From: Pseudomonas sp. PB120
GTDB lineage: Bacteria > Pseudomonadota > Gammaproteobacteria > Pseudomonadales > Pseudomonadaceae
Length of the DNA: 64,000 nt
Assembly: GCF_009761815.1 (NCBI RefSeq)
Contig: NZ_RWIN01000083.1
Location: 16,379 to 80,378, forward strand
Reading direction: 5' to 3'
Below the pieces are notes generated by a model, which was not told the DNA's origin, searched no databases, and saw only the letters and a list, made by a program, of their open reading frames with translations. A program made the position numbers and the translations under genes. How positions within the stretch are numbered: position 1 is the stretch's first letter; every line of letters begins with the position of its first letter. Positions 1-8,831 of this stretch are shown here, piece by piece.

Positions 1-1341
1 GAACTCACGCTCCCAGGAGCTGATCACGCGCTTGAAGTTTTCGTGCTCGGCGCGTTTCACCGCGACGTACCCGCGAACGAATTTCTCGCCCAGGACACGC
101 TCGATGGCCTCGCATTCTTCCATCTGCGTCAATGCGTCTTCGATGGTGATCGGCAGACGCAGGTTGCGCCGCTCGTAGGCTCGCCCGGTGACTGCCGCGC
201 TTGGTTCAACTCGGTCGACCATGCCGAGGTAGCCGCACAACAGGCTGGCGGCGATGGCCAGGTAGGGGTTGGCATCGGCGCCGGGCAAACGGTTTTCGAC
301 ACGCATCGCGTCGGGGCTCGAGGTCGGCACACGCAGGCCGACGGTGCGGTTTTCTTCGCCCCACTCAACGTTGACCGGCGCCGAGGTGTCCGGCAGGAAG
401 CGGCGGAACGAGTTCACGTTGGGCGCAAACATCGGCAGCACTTTCGGGATGTACTTTTGCAAGCCGCCGATGTGGTGCAGGAACAGTTCGCTCATATTGC
501 CGTCGGCATCGACGAAGATCGGCTTGCCGGTGGCGATGTCGACCACGCTCTGGTGGATGTGCATGGCGCTGCCGGGCTCGTCACCGATCGGTTTGGCCAT
601 GAAGGTCGCCGCGACGTTGTGCTTCAGTGCGGCCTCACGCATGGTGCGCTTGAACACGGTGATCTGGTCCGCCAGGTCCAGCGCGTTGCCGTGACGGAAG
701 TTGATTTCCATCTGCGCCGGGCCGTCTTCGTGAATCAGCGTGTCGAGGTCCAGGCCCTGGAGTTCGCACCAGTCGTAGACGTCTTCGAACAGCGGATCGA
801 ATTCGTTGGCCGCGTCGATGGAAAACGACTGGCGACCGCTTTCCGCGCGGCCCGAACGGCCCAGCGGTGCCTTGAGTGGCAAGTCCGGGTCTTCGCAGCG
901 CTGGGTCAGGTAGAACTCCATTTCCGGTGCAACAATCGGGCGCCAGCCTTTGTCGGTGTACAGCTGCAGGACTTTTTTCAGCACGTTGCGCGGCGACAGT
1001 TCGATCGGGTTGCCGAACTTGTCGAAGGTGTCGTGAATCACGATGGCGGTGGGCTCGATGGCCCATGGCACCACGTACACCGCGTCTGCATCCGGCTTGC
1101 ACACCATGTCGATGTCGGCCGGGTCGAGCAGGTCGTAGTAGATGTCGTCGTCGACAAAGTCCCCGGTTACCGTTTGCAACAGCACACTTTCCGGCAGGCG
1201 CATGCCTCGCTCATGCAGGAACTTGTTGGTGGGTGCGATTTTGCCGCGTGCAATGCCGGTCAGGTCGCTGACGACGCACTCGACTTCGGTAATCTTGTGA
1301 TCTTTCAGCCAGGTAAACAGCTGATCGAAAGGGACATTCAT
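1..1341 (-). CDS. Glutamine synthetase family protein, probable gamma-glutamylpolyamine synthetase (3' end cut by window edge)
   Basis: The reverse-strand frame encodes 447 residues and is still open at the window edge, so only the last few residues are missing. The protein starts MNVPFDQLFTW and carries glutamine synthetase hallmarks: an acidic PEMEFYL segment, the HEDGPAQMEINF block, the AMHIHQS block and NRTVGLRVP. The sequence is closest in my memory to the Pseudomonas PauA/PuuA enzymes, which ATP-dependently gamma-glutamylate polyamines or other amines in catabolism, rather than to GlnA. The ATG at 1341 has a GAGG ribosome site five bases upstream. It is divergent from an AraC regulator that may control it. 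The substrate is not determinable from sequence. Confidence 0.88.
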   Translation of the reverse strand, partial: MNVPFDQLFTWLKDHKITEVECVVSDLTGIARGKIAPTNKFLHERGMRLPESVLLQTVTGDFVDDDIYYDLLDPADIDMVCKPDADAVYVVPWAIEPTAIVIHDTFDKFGNPIELSPRNVLKKVLQLYTDKGWRPIVAPEMEFYLTQRCEDPDLPLKAPLGRSGRAESGRQSFSIDAANEFDPLFEDVYDWCELQGLDLDTLIHEDGPAQMEINFRHGNALDLADQITVFKRTMREAALKHNVAATFMAKPIGDEPGSAMHIHQSVVDIATGKPIFVDADGNMSELFLHHIGGLQKYIPKVLPMFAPNVNSFRRFLPDTSAPVNVEWGEENRTVGLRVPTSSPDAMRVENRLPGADANPYLAIAASLLCGYLGMVDRVEPSAAVTGRAYERRNLRLPITIEDALTQMEECEAIERVLGEKFVRGYVAVKRAEHENFKRVISSWEREF

Positions 1342-1503
1342 AAAGACCTCGTTATTGGTTTTATTAACGCCGGGGAGGTTGGTTTCATCCACCACACACT
1401 TCCCCTGTGACGCGTTGACGACTATCTTGGGCGAGCCTTGCAGTTCCATCTATCCACTTTCAGCAGCACCAAAACGCACCAAACGAGTGCGTAAGGTCTT
1501 TCC

Positions 1504-2400
1504 ATGACGATGTGCAACTCCTTACAAGTCCAAGCGTTCAACACCGCTGACGTGGCCGAGCAAATCCGCGCCACGCCGGGTTGGGAGCAGCATTACCAGC
1601 AGATGTCGCCGGGGCATTTCGCCGGGCTGGTGCGCTATCTGGACCTGCAGGGCGTGGAGATTTACGAAGAACACATGAACACCCGGGTCGAACAGAATTT
1701 CAGCGCACCGCCAGGTTCCCTGGCGTTCTGTTTTGATCGCAGTGACAACGCGCTGTACCTGCTGAATGGCGAAAGCCGCAATATCTGGATCACCCCGGAG
1801 AACTACCAGGAAATCGCCGTGGTGTTCGGTCCGGAGTTTGTGCGGCGCCACGGGCTGGATGTCGGCAGGCTCGAAGGGTTGTTCATGGCACCGCTGAATT
1901 CGCAGCAGAACGGGTTGTTCAGTCGCTGGTTGAGCAGCACGCTGACCCGTTTGGCGCAGACGTTCGATCCGCCCAGCAAGGAGGCGTTGACGCAGCAGTT
2001 GCTGGAGGATTGCCTGTACATTCTCGACAATGCCTGTGTTTGCCTGGATCACGGCGGTTTGCAGCGGCGTGCGCAGGAGCGCGGGGTGATGCGGCGTATC
2101 GGGGAGTGGGCGGCGGATTCGCCGGAAGAAACCTTGAACCTGATGGAGCTTTCCGAGTTGGCGGGGGTTTCATTGCGGCAATTGCAGCATGCGTTCAAGG
2201 CGTATACGGGGATGACGCCAACCCATTGGCTGCGCTTGCGTCGCCTGAACAGCGCCCGGCGTGAATTATTGAGCCGTTCGCCGATGGAAACGACCGTTGC
2301 CGAAGTGGCGATGCGCTGGTCGTTTTGGCATTTAGGGCGGTTTTCCAGCAGCTATCGCGGGTTGTTTGGCGAACTTCCCAGTGAGACGTTGAAACGGTAG
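1504..2400 (+). CDS. AraC family transcriptional regulator
   Basis: This is a 298-residue protein with a non-conserved N-terminal sensing region and a C-terminal AraC/XylS DNA-binding domain from about residue 205. The first helix-turn-helix lies around MELSELAGVSLRQLQHAFK and is followed by the typical GMTPTHWLRLRRLNSARREL stretch. The final helix region ends with GRFSSSYRGLFGELPSE. An AAGG stretch seven bases before the ATG supports the start. It is divergent from the glutamine-synthetase-family gene with a 162-base shared upstream region, so it probably controls amine or polyamine use. The domain layout recalls EutR-like regulators, but the effector is unknown. Confidence 0.85.
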   Translation: MTMCNSLQVQAFNTADVAEQIRATPGWEQHYQQMSPGHFAGLVRYLDLQGVEIYEEHMNTRVEQNFSAPPGSLAFCFDRSDNALYLLNGESRNIWITPENYQEIAVVFGPEFVRRHGLDVGRLEGLFMAPLNSQQNGLFSRWLSSTLTRLAQTFDPPSKEALTQQLLEDCLYILDNACVCLDHGGLQRRAQERGVMRRIGEWAADSPEETLNLMELSELAGVSLRQLQHAFKAYTGMTPTHWLRLRRLNSARRELLSRSPMETTVAEVAMRWSFWHLGRFSSSYRGLFGELPSETLKR

Positions 2401-2424
2401 GTTTTTGGATTGCCCGTTCAAAAA

Positions 2425-2524
2425 TGTGGGAGCCAGCCTGCTGGCGATGGACGCCCAGACAACGCGATCTTCCAGGCAGGGCGCGTTATCGTTGACGTCC
2501 ATCGCCAGCAGGCTGGCTCCCACA
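2425..2524. repeat. REPIN: inverted pair of REP sequences
   Basis: Two perfect 29-base inverted arms (2425-2453 and 2496-2524) begin with TGTGGGAGCCAGCCTGCTGG and enclose a 42-base spacer. This is the REP doublet form found in Pseudomonas fluorescens-group genomes. It lies between the convergent ends of the AraC gene and the YcaC-like gene, where it can also act as a transcript-end hairpin. Confidence 0.9.
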
Positions 2525-2588
2525 GGGGAAATGCGCGAATCAGAAAAATCAGGTCGGGCGGTAGGCTATTCGCCTACGCCATTAACAC

Positions 2589-3242
2589 TCAGTGCCCTTC
2601 CGAAGCCCCAAACATCGTCTTCGCATAAATCAACCCCAACCCATAAGACCCGCCATTGGCAATCGAAGTCTTCACGGTCTCTTCATACGTCTCGCTACGC
2701 GCCCAGTCACGCTGCAGTTCAAGCAGGTATTGCAGCGAAGTCATCGGCCGGGCCCCGATCTGGATCATGCGCTGCATGGCCATTTCATGCGCTTCGGTAG
2801 ACACATCACCGCAAGCATCGGCAATCACATACACCTCAAACCCCTGATCGATCGCCGACAGCGCCGGCCCAACGATGCACACGGAAGTCCACAGCCCCGC
2901 GAGAACGATTTTCTGCTTGCCGATCTTATTGACTTCGACCGCAATGCGCTCGTCTTCCCAGGTGTTCATGCTGGTGCGGTCAATCACGTTGTGTTCCGGA
3001 AACACCGACTTGATTTCGTCGAAAATCGGACCGGAGAAACTTTTCTCGGCCACGGTGGTGAGAATGGTCGAGACCTTGAAGCCGCGAGCCGCCTTGGCGA
3101 CCAGTGCAGCGTTGTTGCGCAACGTCACCGCATCAATGGATTTGGTTGCAAAAGACATCTGCGACTGGTGATCGATCATGATCAGGGTGTGGTCGGTCGG
3201 GGTCAGCAGGGTTTTGCCGGGAACAGCTTTTGCGATAGCCAT
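2589..3242 (-). CDS. YcaC-like cysteine hydrolase of the isochorismatase superfamily
   Basis: This 217-residue cytosolic protein has the isochorismatase/nicotinamidase-type fold. The catalytic Asp is seen in LIMIDHQ (D24), the nucleophilic Cys in WTSVC (C122), and a Lys cluster between them at about residues 106-111. The overall sequence resembles E. coli YcaC, whose physiological substrate is unknown. It is monocistronic, convergent with the AraC gene across the REP doublet and divergent from the AI-2E family gene. Family membership is firm but the reaction is not. Confidence 0.85.
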   Translation of the reverse strand: MAIAKAVPGKTLLTPTDHTLIMIDHQSQMSFATKSIDAVTLRNNAALVAKAARGFKVSTILTTVAEKSFSGPIFDEIKSVFPEHNVIDRTSMNTWEDERIAVEVNKIGKQKIVLAGLWTSVCIVGPALSAIDQGFEVYVIADACGDVSTEAHEMAMQRMIQIGARPMTSLQYLLELQRDWARSETYEETVKTSIANGGSYGLGLIYAKTMFGASEGH

Positions 3243-3426
3243 GGCGATGTCCTTACAGGGTGAGTGAGGGCCACAGGATTACGCAGTTGGCGGGAAGGAT
3301 ATTGAGTGAATGTGCTGAGTTGCCGCTGACCCCGGTTAATTAGCGTAGCGCCTCACGTTTTCTGTTGAGCGTCTATGCTGGGCTAACCGACCACAATCCT
3401 CAGCAGTGACCTGCAAGGAGGCAGTA

Positions 3427-4509
3427 ATGGTGCCTACGACCCTCACCGAGAAAACCCTCACTCGCAGTCTGCTGGACGTCCTGATTCGAGCCGGACTTAT
3501 TATTGTTCTGGTGCTGTTCTGCTTCGAGATATTCCAGCCATTCCGCGACCTGATGCTGTGGTCGGTGATCCTGGCAATCACTCTTTACCCACTGCAAGAA
3601 CGGTTGAAAGGCCCGTTGGGACAAAAAGACGGGCGCATTGCGACGCTGATCATATTGGTCGCCATCATCATTTTGATGGTGCCGATCTACCTGTTGGGCA
3701 CCTCGATCGCCGATTCGGTCGAGCATGCCATCAGCGTGGTCAAGGAAGGCGGGATCGATATTCCTCCGCCGGCGGAATCCGTCGCGGGCTGGCCGTTGGT
3801 GGGCAAGCCGCTTTCGGCGCTGTGGGCGCAGGCTTACAACGATCTTCCGGGTTTGACTCAGAAGTACATCCCGCAGATCAAGGGTGTCAGCCTGACTCTG
3901 CTTAGCAAGCTGGCCGGTGTCGGCATGGGGTTTCTCACCTTCATCTTCGCGCTGATCATCGCCGGCATCTTCATGGCGTACGGTGAGGCCGGCAGTCGCA
4001 GCGCCGTACAGATCGCGTCGCGTGTCAGTGGCCCGGCCAAGGGGCCGAAAATTGCCGAACTGTGCACCGCCACGATCCGCGCGGTGGCGCTGGGGGTGGT
4101 GGGCATTGCCTTCATCCAGATGCTGTTGGTAGGTCTCGGTTTTGTGGTCAAGGGCATTCCGGGTGCGGGTTTGCTGGCGCTGGCAGTGCTGTTGCTCGGG
4201 ATCATGCAGTTGCCGGTCACACTGATTACGATACCGGTGATCGCCTATGTGTTTGCCACTGAGGGCGCCAGCACGGCGACCATCACGTTCGCCATCTACG
4301 TCTTCGTCTCCGGCCTGGTGGATAACGTCCTCAAGCCGTTGCTGCTGGGGCGCGGTGTAGATGTGCCGATGCCAGTGATTCTGATCGGGGCTCTGGGCGG
4401 TATGGTCACGAACGGAATCATCGGCCTGTTCATCGGCCCGGTGGTGCTTGCGGTCGGCTATCAGTTGTTCTGGCAATGGGTACAGGATCGGCCGGAGGAG
4501 GGCGACTGA
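3427..4509 (+). CDS. AI-2E family transporter (PerM/YdiK type)
   Basis: This is a 360-residue inner-membrane protein with about seven or eight hydrophobic segments and the conserved C-terminal block around GLVDNVLKPLLLGRGVDVPMP that marks the AI-2E/UPF0118 family. Members export small molecules or cations; some were linked to autoinducer-2, others to Na+/H+ exchange. The start at 3427 is chosen because AAGGAGG lies at 3415-3421; an upstream in-frame codon at 3406 has no such site. It is monocistronic, and its 3' end faces a REP copy and the lysozyme-inhibitor-like gene. Confidence 0.88.
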   Translation: MVPTTLTEKTLTRSLLDVLIRAGLIIVLVLFCFEIFQPFRDLMLWSVILAITLYPLQERLKGPLGQKDGRIATLIILVAIIILMVPIYLLGTSIADSVEHAISVVKEGGIDIPPPAESVAGWPLVGKPLSALWAQAYNDLPGLTQKYIPQIKGVSLTLLSKLAGVGMGFLTFIFALIIAGIFMAYGEAGSRSAVQIASRVSGPAKGPKIAELCTATIRAVALGVVGIAFIQMLLVGLGFVVKGIPGAGLLALAVLLLGIMQLPVTLITIPVIAYVFATEGASTATITFAIYVFVSGLVDNVLKPLLLGRGVDVPMPVILIGALGGMVTNGIIGLFIGPVVLAVGYQLFWQWVQDRPEEGD

Positions 4510-4636
4510 CCCCGCGAAATCTCTTGGCCCGTCTGGCCAGCGACGGTATCGCGGACAGCAAGCCACTGACTCCAACCTTGCGTACACCGGCGCCGATTTT
4601 CAGTTGCCGACGACCTGATTGAGCGGCCCGCTCCCT

Positions 4637-4665
4637 GTGGGAGCCAGCTTGCTGGCGATGACGGT
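4637..4665. repeat. Single REP element
   Basis: A single copy of the same REP family as at 2425-2524 (TGTGGGAGCCAGCTTGCTGG, then CGATGACGG) sits between the convergent ends of the AI-2E gene and the LprI-MliC gene. No inverted partner is visible nearby. Confidence 0.8.
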
Positions 4666-4692
4666 ATTGCATTCAGCGGAACTTGCCGCTGG

Positions 4693-5340
4693 CTACCCGC
4701 CCGAATCGGCCGTACAGCGCATTTCCCCCGATCCCGGCTTCTGGAACAGGGCGTCGTTACCGTCCTGCCAGAAGCTGTACATCCCCTGGCTGTCCTTGCC
4801 GGTGTAATGCGCGCCGGAATCGCTCGGCACCTGGTTCAGGGTGACCGAAGTGTTCGCCCATTTCAGGTACACGACCCCCGGCTGGGTGATGAAGAAGGAG
4901 GCGGCAATCGGCGTGTTGAAGCCTGTGCAGCGAAACGTCAGGGGGCCCTCGGTCAGCCTGTCGGGGTCTCGGGTTCTTACAATCGCCGAGCCCTGGCGCA
5001 GCTGGTAGGCGCGCTCGGCATAGCTTCGAATCGTGCAAGCCCTGGGCTCCGCCGAGGAACCACATTGATTGCGCGCATCGATCCAGAATTGCTGGTCGAT
5101 CATGACTTTGCTGGGCGGCGGCACTGAGCGTTCATCCGTGAGTGCGAGGCGATAAAGGCGCAACAGCTCAAGGTCCATCTGCGCCAGTTGCGGGTCGCGA
5201 CAGATGAGTTTTTCGACGGATACCTGTGCCGTGGCGCAGTCGAAGCTGGTCTTGAAGGACGCTGCATTCGCACAGGTGCTCGCCGCCGCGCACAGGCTGG
5301 CAGCGAGCAGACAGTTGAAAAGGGCCGTGGACGTTTTCAT
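4693..5340 (-). CDS. Secreted LprI-like plus MliC-like lysozyme inhibitor domain protein
   Basis: This 215-residue protein has a Sec signal peptide (cleavage near CANA-AS, about residue 26). A Cys-rich LprI/DUF1311-type domain follows (VEKLICRDPQLAQMD and a region ending in RACTIRSYAERAYQLR). The C-terminal part, from about residue 135, matches MliC lysozyme inhibitors: FRCTG, SGAHYTGKDSQGMYSFWQDG and a final Cys near the end. It would act in the periplasm against host or rival c-type lysozymes. It is divergent from nspC. The domain assignment is good; inhibitory activity is inferred. Confidence 0.82.
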   Translation of the reverse strand: MKTSTALFNCLLAASLCAAASTCANAASFKTSFDCATAQVSVEKLICRDPQLAQMDLELLRLYRLALTDERSVPPPSKVMIDQQFWIDARNQCGSSAEPRACTIRSYAERAYQLRQGSAIVRTRDPDRLTEGPLTFRCTGFNTPIAASFFITQPGVVYLKWANTSVTLNQVPSDSGAHYTGKDSQGMYSFWQDGNDALFQKPGSGEMRCTADSGG

Positions 5341-5532
5341 GTTGGCTTCGCAGTGGGTTATCGCAGTGTAAGTCAGTGCTCGAAACTTGCCACACTGCCC
5401 GCCAGTCGGCGCCCGGGTACAGCGACACGGGCCGCCTGTCAGAGCGAACTACACTTTCTGCTCTTTCGATATGCAGCCAGTGAAGGCACAATGCGCATCC
5501 TTTTTTTGGCTGGCCTTGCCGGAGGCCTCGAA

Positions 5533-6630
5533 ATGATCAAAACGCCGTACTACCTCATCGACAAACAAAAGCTGCTGGTGAACCTGCAGAAGATTGCCTA
5601 TGTGCGCGAACAGTCCGGGGCCAAGGCCCTGCTGGCGCTCAAGTGCTTCGCCACCTGGTCGGTGTTCGATCTGATGGAGCAATACATGGACGGCACCACG
5701 TCGTCTTCGCTCTACGAGCTCAAGCTCGGTCGACAAAAATTCGCGGGCGAGACCCACGCCTACAGCGTGGCCTGGGCCGATGACGAAATCGAGGAGATGC
5801 TCGAGAACTGCGACAAGATCATCTTCAACTCCATTGGTCAGTTGCAGCGCTTTGCCGAAGCCTCCACCGGCAAGGTTCGCGGTCTGCGGGTCAACCCGCA
5901 AGTCAGCAGCTCGGATTACCTGCTGGCAGATCCGGCGCGGCCCTTCAGCCGCCTGGGCGAGTGGGACCCGGTGAAGATCGAGCAAGTGATCGAGCACATC
6001 TCCGGTTTCATGTTCCACAACAACTGCGAGAACGGCGACTTCAGCCTGTTCGACCAGATGCTGTGCACCATCGAAGAGCGCTTCGGCCATCTGCTGCATA
6101 AGGTCGAGTGGGTCAGCCTCGGTGGCGGCATTCATTTCACCGGCGAAGGTTATGCGCTGGATGAGTTCTGCGCGCGTCTCAAGGCGTTCTCGCAGAAGTA
6201 CGGCGTGCAGGTCTACCTGGAACCGGGCGAAGCCGCGATCACGCAGAGTGCATCGCTGGAAGTCACCGTGCTCGACACCCTCTACAACGGCAAGCACCTG
6301 GCGGTCGTGGACAGTTCCATCGAAGCGCACATGCTCGATCTGCTGATCTATCGCCTGAACGCCAAACTGGCGCCGAGCGAGGGCGAACACACCTTCATGG
6401 TGTGCGGCAAATCCTGCCTGGCCGGGGACATTTTCGGTGAGTATCAATTCGCCAAGCCATTGGCCATCGGCGACCGCCTGTCGTTCGTTGATGCAGCGGG
6501 TTACACAATGGTCAAGAAAAACTGGTTCAACGGCCTCAAAATGCCGTCCATCGTAGTGAAACAACTCGACGGTACAGTCGAGGTGGTTCGAGAGTTTGGT
6601 TACGACGACTACATGTCCAGCCTTTCGTAA
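5533..6630 (+). CDS. nspC: Carboxynorspermidine/carboxyspermidine decarboxylase
   Basis: This 365-residue protein belongs to the fold-III PLP decarboxylases. The PLP lysine lies in LLALKCFATWSVF (K37). Typical features include the HNNCEN segment, the GGGIHFTGEGY phosphate-binding region, YLEPGEA and the C-terminal CGKSCLAGD active-site cysteine loop. It decarboxylates carboxy(nor)spermidine to (nor)spermidine in the aspartate-semialdehyde-dependent polyamine route. The start at 5533 follows GGAGG (5521-5525) at seven bases; an open frame extends upstream but lacks signals. The next gene, 27 bases downstream, encodes the enzyme making its substrate, so this is a two-gene operon. Confidence 0.92.
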   Translation: MIKTPYYLIDKQKLLVNLQKIAYVREQSGAKALLALKCFATWSVFDLMEQYMDGTTSSSLYELKLGRQKFAGETHAYSVAWADDEIEEMLENCDKIIFNSIGQLQRFAEASTGKVRGLRVNPQVSSSDYLLADPARPFSRLGEWDPVKIEQVIEHISGFMFHNNCENGDFSLFDQMLCTIEERFGHLLHKVEWVSLGGGIHFTGEGYALDEFCARLKAFSQKYGVQVYLEPGEAAITQSASLEVTVLDTLYNGKHLAVVDSSIEAHMLDLLIYRLNAKLAPSEGEHTFMVCGKSCLAGDIFGEYQFAKPLAIGDRLSFVDAAGYTMVKKNWFNGLKMPSIVVKQLDGTVEVVREFGYDDYMSSLS

Positions 6631-6657
6631 GCTGGCAGAGAAGGAGAGAGAGAAAAA

Positions 6658-7893
6658 TTGAAGAAGAACGTGCTTATCATTGGTGCAGGAGGTGTCGCCA
6701 AGGTGGTGGCCCACAAGTGCGCGCAGCATAACGATGAACTCGGTCGTATTGCTATCGCGTCGCGCAACATCTCCAAGTGCCAGGCCATCATCGACAGCGT
6801 CAAGGCCAAGGGCAGCCTCAAAGTGCCCGCCGAAATCCAGGCCTATTCGCTGAACGCCCTGGATGTCGAAGCGACCAAGACGCTGATCCGCGAAACCGGA
6901 TCGCAGATCGTCATCAACGTCGGTTCCGCGTTCCTTAACATGTCGGTGCTGCGTGCCTGCATCGATACCGGCGTGGCTTACCTCGACACCGCCATTCACG
7001 AAGAGCCGGGCAAAGTCTGCGAGACGCCGCCGTGGTATGGCAACTACGAGTGGAACCACCTCGAAGAGTGCAAAGAGAAGAACATCACCGCCATTCTCGG
7101 CGTGGGCTTCGACCCGGGTGTGGTCAACGCCTATGCGGCACTGGCGCAACAACAGTATTTCGACCGCATTGATTCGATCGACATTCTCGACGTCAATGCC
7201 GGCTCTCATGGCAAATATTTCGCCACCAATTTCGACCCGGAAATCAATTTCCGCGAGTTCACCGGACAGGTGTGGAGCTGGCAGAACAGTCAGTGGAACA
7301 GCAACACCATGTTCGAAGTCAAACGCACCGACGACCTGCCGGTTGTCGGTTCGCAGAACCTGTACCTGACCGGCCACGACGAAGTGCACTCGCTGTCGAA
7401 GAACCTCGACGTGCCCAACGTGCGTTTCTGGATGAGCTTCGGCGAGCACTACATCAATGTGTTCACCGTCCTGCGCAACCTCGGCCTGCTCTCCGAGAAG
7501 CCGGTCAAGACCGCTGAAGGCCTGGAAGTCGTGCCATTGAAAGTGGTCAAGGCCGTGCTGCCGGATCCGAGCTCGCTGGCGCCTGGCTACACCGGCAAGA
7601 CCTGCATCGGTGACCTGGTCAAGGGCACCAAGGATGGCCAGCCGCGCGAAATGTTCATCTACAACGTGGCGGACCATGAAGACGCCTACGCCGAAACCGA
7701 CAGCCAGGGCATTTCCTACACTGCGGGCGTGCCGCCCGTCGCCGCCGCCTTGCTGGTCGCCCGTGGCGAGTGGGACGTGCAGCGCATGGCCAACGTCGAG
7801 GAGCTGCCAGCCGAGCCGTTCCTCAAGGCGCTGGACGTGATGGGCCTGCCGACCCGCATCAAGGATGAAAACGGAGACCGTCCCTGGAACTGA
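6658..7893 (+). CDS. Carboxynorspermidine/carboxyspermidine synthase (saccharopine dehydrogenase-like)
   Basis: This 411-residue NADPH-dependent enzyme has an N-terminal Rossmann motif VLIIGAGGVAKVV and a saccharopine-dehydrogenase-like C-terminal domain (LGVGFDPGVVNAYAALA, NAGSHGKYFATNFDPEINF). It condenses aspartate beta-semialdehyde with putrescine or diaminopropane, and NspC then decarboxylates the product. The start is TTG at 6658, supported by AAGGAGAG at 6641-6648; no closer ATG fits the conserved N-terminus. The order, decarboxylase before dehydrogenase, and a downstream hairpin define the operon. Which diamine is used cannot be told from sequence. Confidence 0.9.
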   Translation: MKKNVLIIGAGGVAKVVAHKCAQHNDELGRIAIASRNISKCQAIIDSVKAKGSLKVPAEIQAYSLNALDVEATKTLIRETGSQIVINVGSAFLNMSVLRACIDTGVAYLDTAIHEEPGKVCETPPWYGNYEWNHLEECKEKNITAILGVGFDPGVVNAYAALAQQQYFDRIDSIDILDVNAGSHGKYFATNFDPEINFREFTGQVWSWQNSQWNSNTMFEVKRTDDLPVVGSQNLYLTGHDEVHSLSKNLDVPNVRFWMSFGEHYINVFTVLRNLGLLSEKPVKTAEGLEVVPLKVVKAVLPDPSSLAPGYTGKTCIGDLVKGTKDGQPREMFIYNVADHEDAYAETDSQGISYTAGVPPVAAALLVARGEWDVQRMANVEELPAEPFLKALDVMGLPTRIKDENGDRPWN

Positions 7894-7945
7894 AACGCCT
7901 GAGGTTTGCACAACCCAGGTGAATTTCGTTTCACGCTCGGTACGC

Positions 7946-7975
7946 AAAAACGCCGCTCATTGAGCGGCGTTTTTG
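7946..7975. terminator. Rho-independent bidirectional terminator
   Basis: The hairpin AACGCCGCTCATTGAGCGGCG is flanked by A-runs on the left and T-runs on the right. It lies between the convergent ends of the polyamine operon and the ClpP-like gene. Confidence 0.9.
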
Positions 7976-8010
7976 TGTGTGCGTACCGGGCTGGCATCGA
8001 TTGAGATCAA

Positions 8011-8568
8011 TCACCCACCACTGACCTTCCAGTGTTTGACGTCATCGGCAAACACCATCTGCTTCATCTCGTGAGCAATCCCGTAGGCCAGCGACTCATG
8101 GGCGGCGATGACTTTTTCCTCGGCCGACAGGCAATGAAAAATATCGAGTTTGGTCGCGGCGTCAGCGGTTTCGAGGGTGAAGATCTGCACGTAGCGCGCC
8201 AGATCGTTATCGAGGCTGGACAGGTATTCCCGAAGTCGTTGGTGGTCGACGGATTTCTGGCTGAAATACCAGTTCATCGGATGAATCAAAAACCGGGCAT
8301 GCGGCGACGTAATCCGCCGGTTGGCCGCCAGGAACATGATGATGCCCATCGATTCGATGTTGCCGGCGTTGATCGCGCACAGCGGTACCGGCAATGACTT
8401 CAGGAAGGTGTAGAGCGTGAAGCCAAAGTTGGTGCTGCCGCCACAGGTGGACAGATTCAGCAGCAGGGATGTGGCGCCCTGATCAATGGCTTCCAGGCAG
8501 CAATCCCTGAAGCGCTCAGTCGTTGCCTGATCGATCTGGCAGTGAAAGTGCACGATGTGTTCTGTCAT
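8011..8568 (-). CDS. ClpP-like serine protease family protein
   Basis: This 185-residue protein has the ClpP/crotonase fold. The oxyanion region STCGGS is followed by a nucleophile in NIESMGIIMFLAANRR (S73) and by the histidine in FLIHPMNW (H96), spaced as in ClpP. The C-terminal LSAEEKVIAAHESLAYGIAHE echoes the ClpP SAxEAxxYGL segment. It is clearly not the housekeeping ClpP, which is near clpX and more conserved. No Clp ATPase is adjacent, so it may act alone or borrow an unfoldase. It is monocistronic. Confidence 0.78.
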   Translation of the reverse strand: MTEHIVHFHCQIDQATTERFRDCCLEAIDQGATSLLLNLSTCGGSTNFGFTLYTFLKSLPVPLCAINAGNIESMGIIMFLAANRRITSPHARFLIHPMNWYFSQKSVDHQRLREYLSSLDNDLARYVQIFTLETADAATKLDIFHCLSAEEKVIAAHESLAYGIAHEMKQMVFADDVKHWKVSGG

Positions 8569-8831
8569 TCACTGACCTCCTGGGATGAAGGCGGGAGGGT
8601 GGTCTTCGAATCATTCAGTCTAGTAAATATCGGCGTTCGGCTTTGAGAATCCGGCGTACGGTGCCCTTTCCGGACGGGCATGCCGTCAGTCGACCGAGCC
8701 GGTTTTTTTTGGAACCAAATTCCCCGATCCGCTCGTCGCGAGCTCTGTATTTCCGTTCAAACTTTCAATTTTCGGCGTCCTCCGAATTATACGGGCCAGT
8801 GCTCGGACTAACGACGTAGAGGTGAATTGAA

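Noticed and set aside
43..1410. Long forward open frame over the glutamine-synthetase-family gene
   Set aside because: The reverse strand encodes a clear glutamine synthetase family protein; the forward frame has antisense-type composition.
5449..7947. Very long open frame on the reverse strand (over 800 codons) across the polyamine operon
   Set aside because: It is the antisense shadow of two well-supported genes, has a His/Val/Asp-rich composition typical of GC-rich antisense frames and no recognisable domain.
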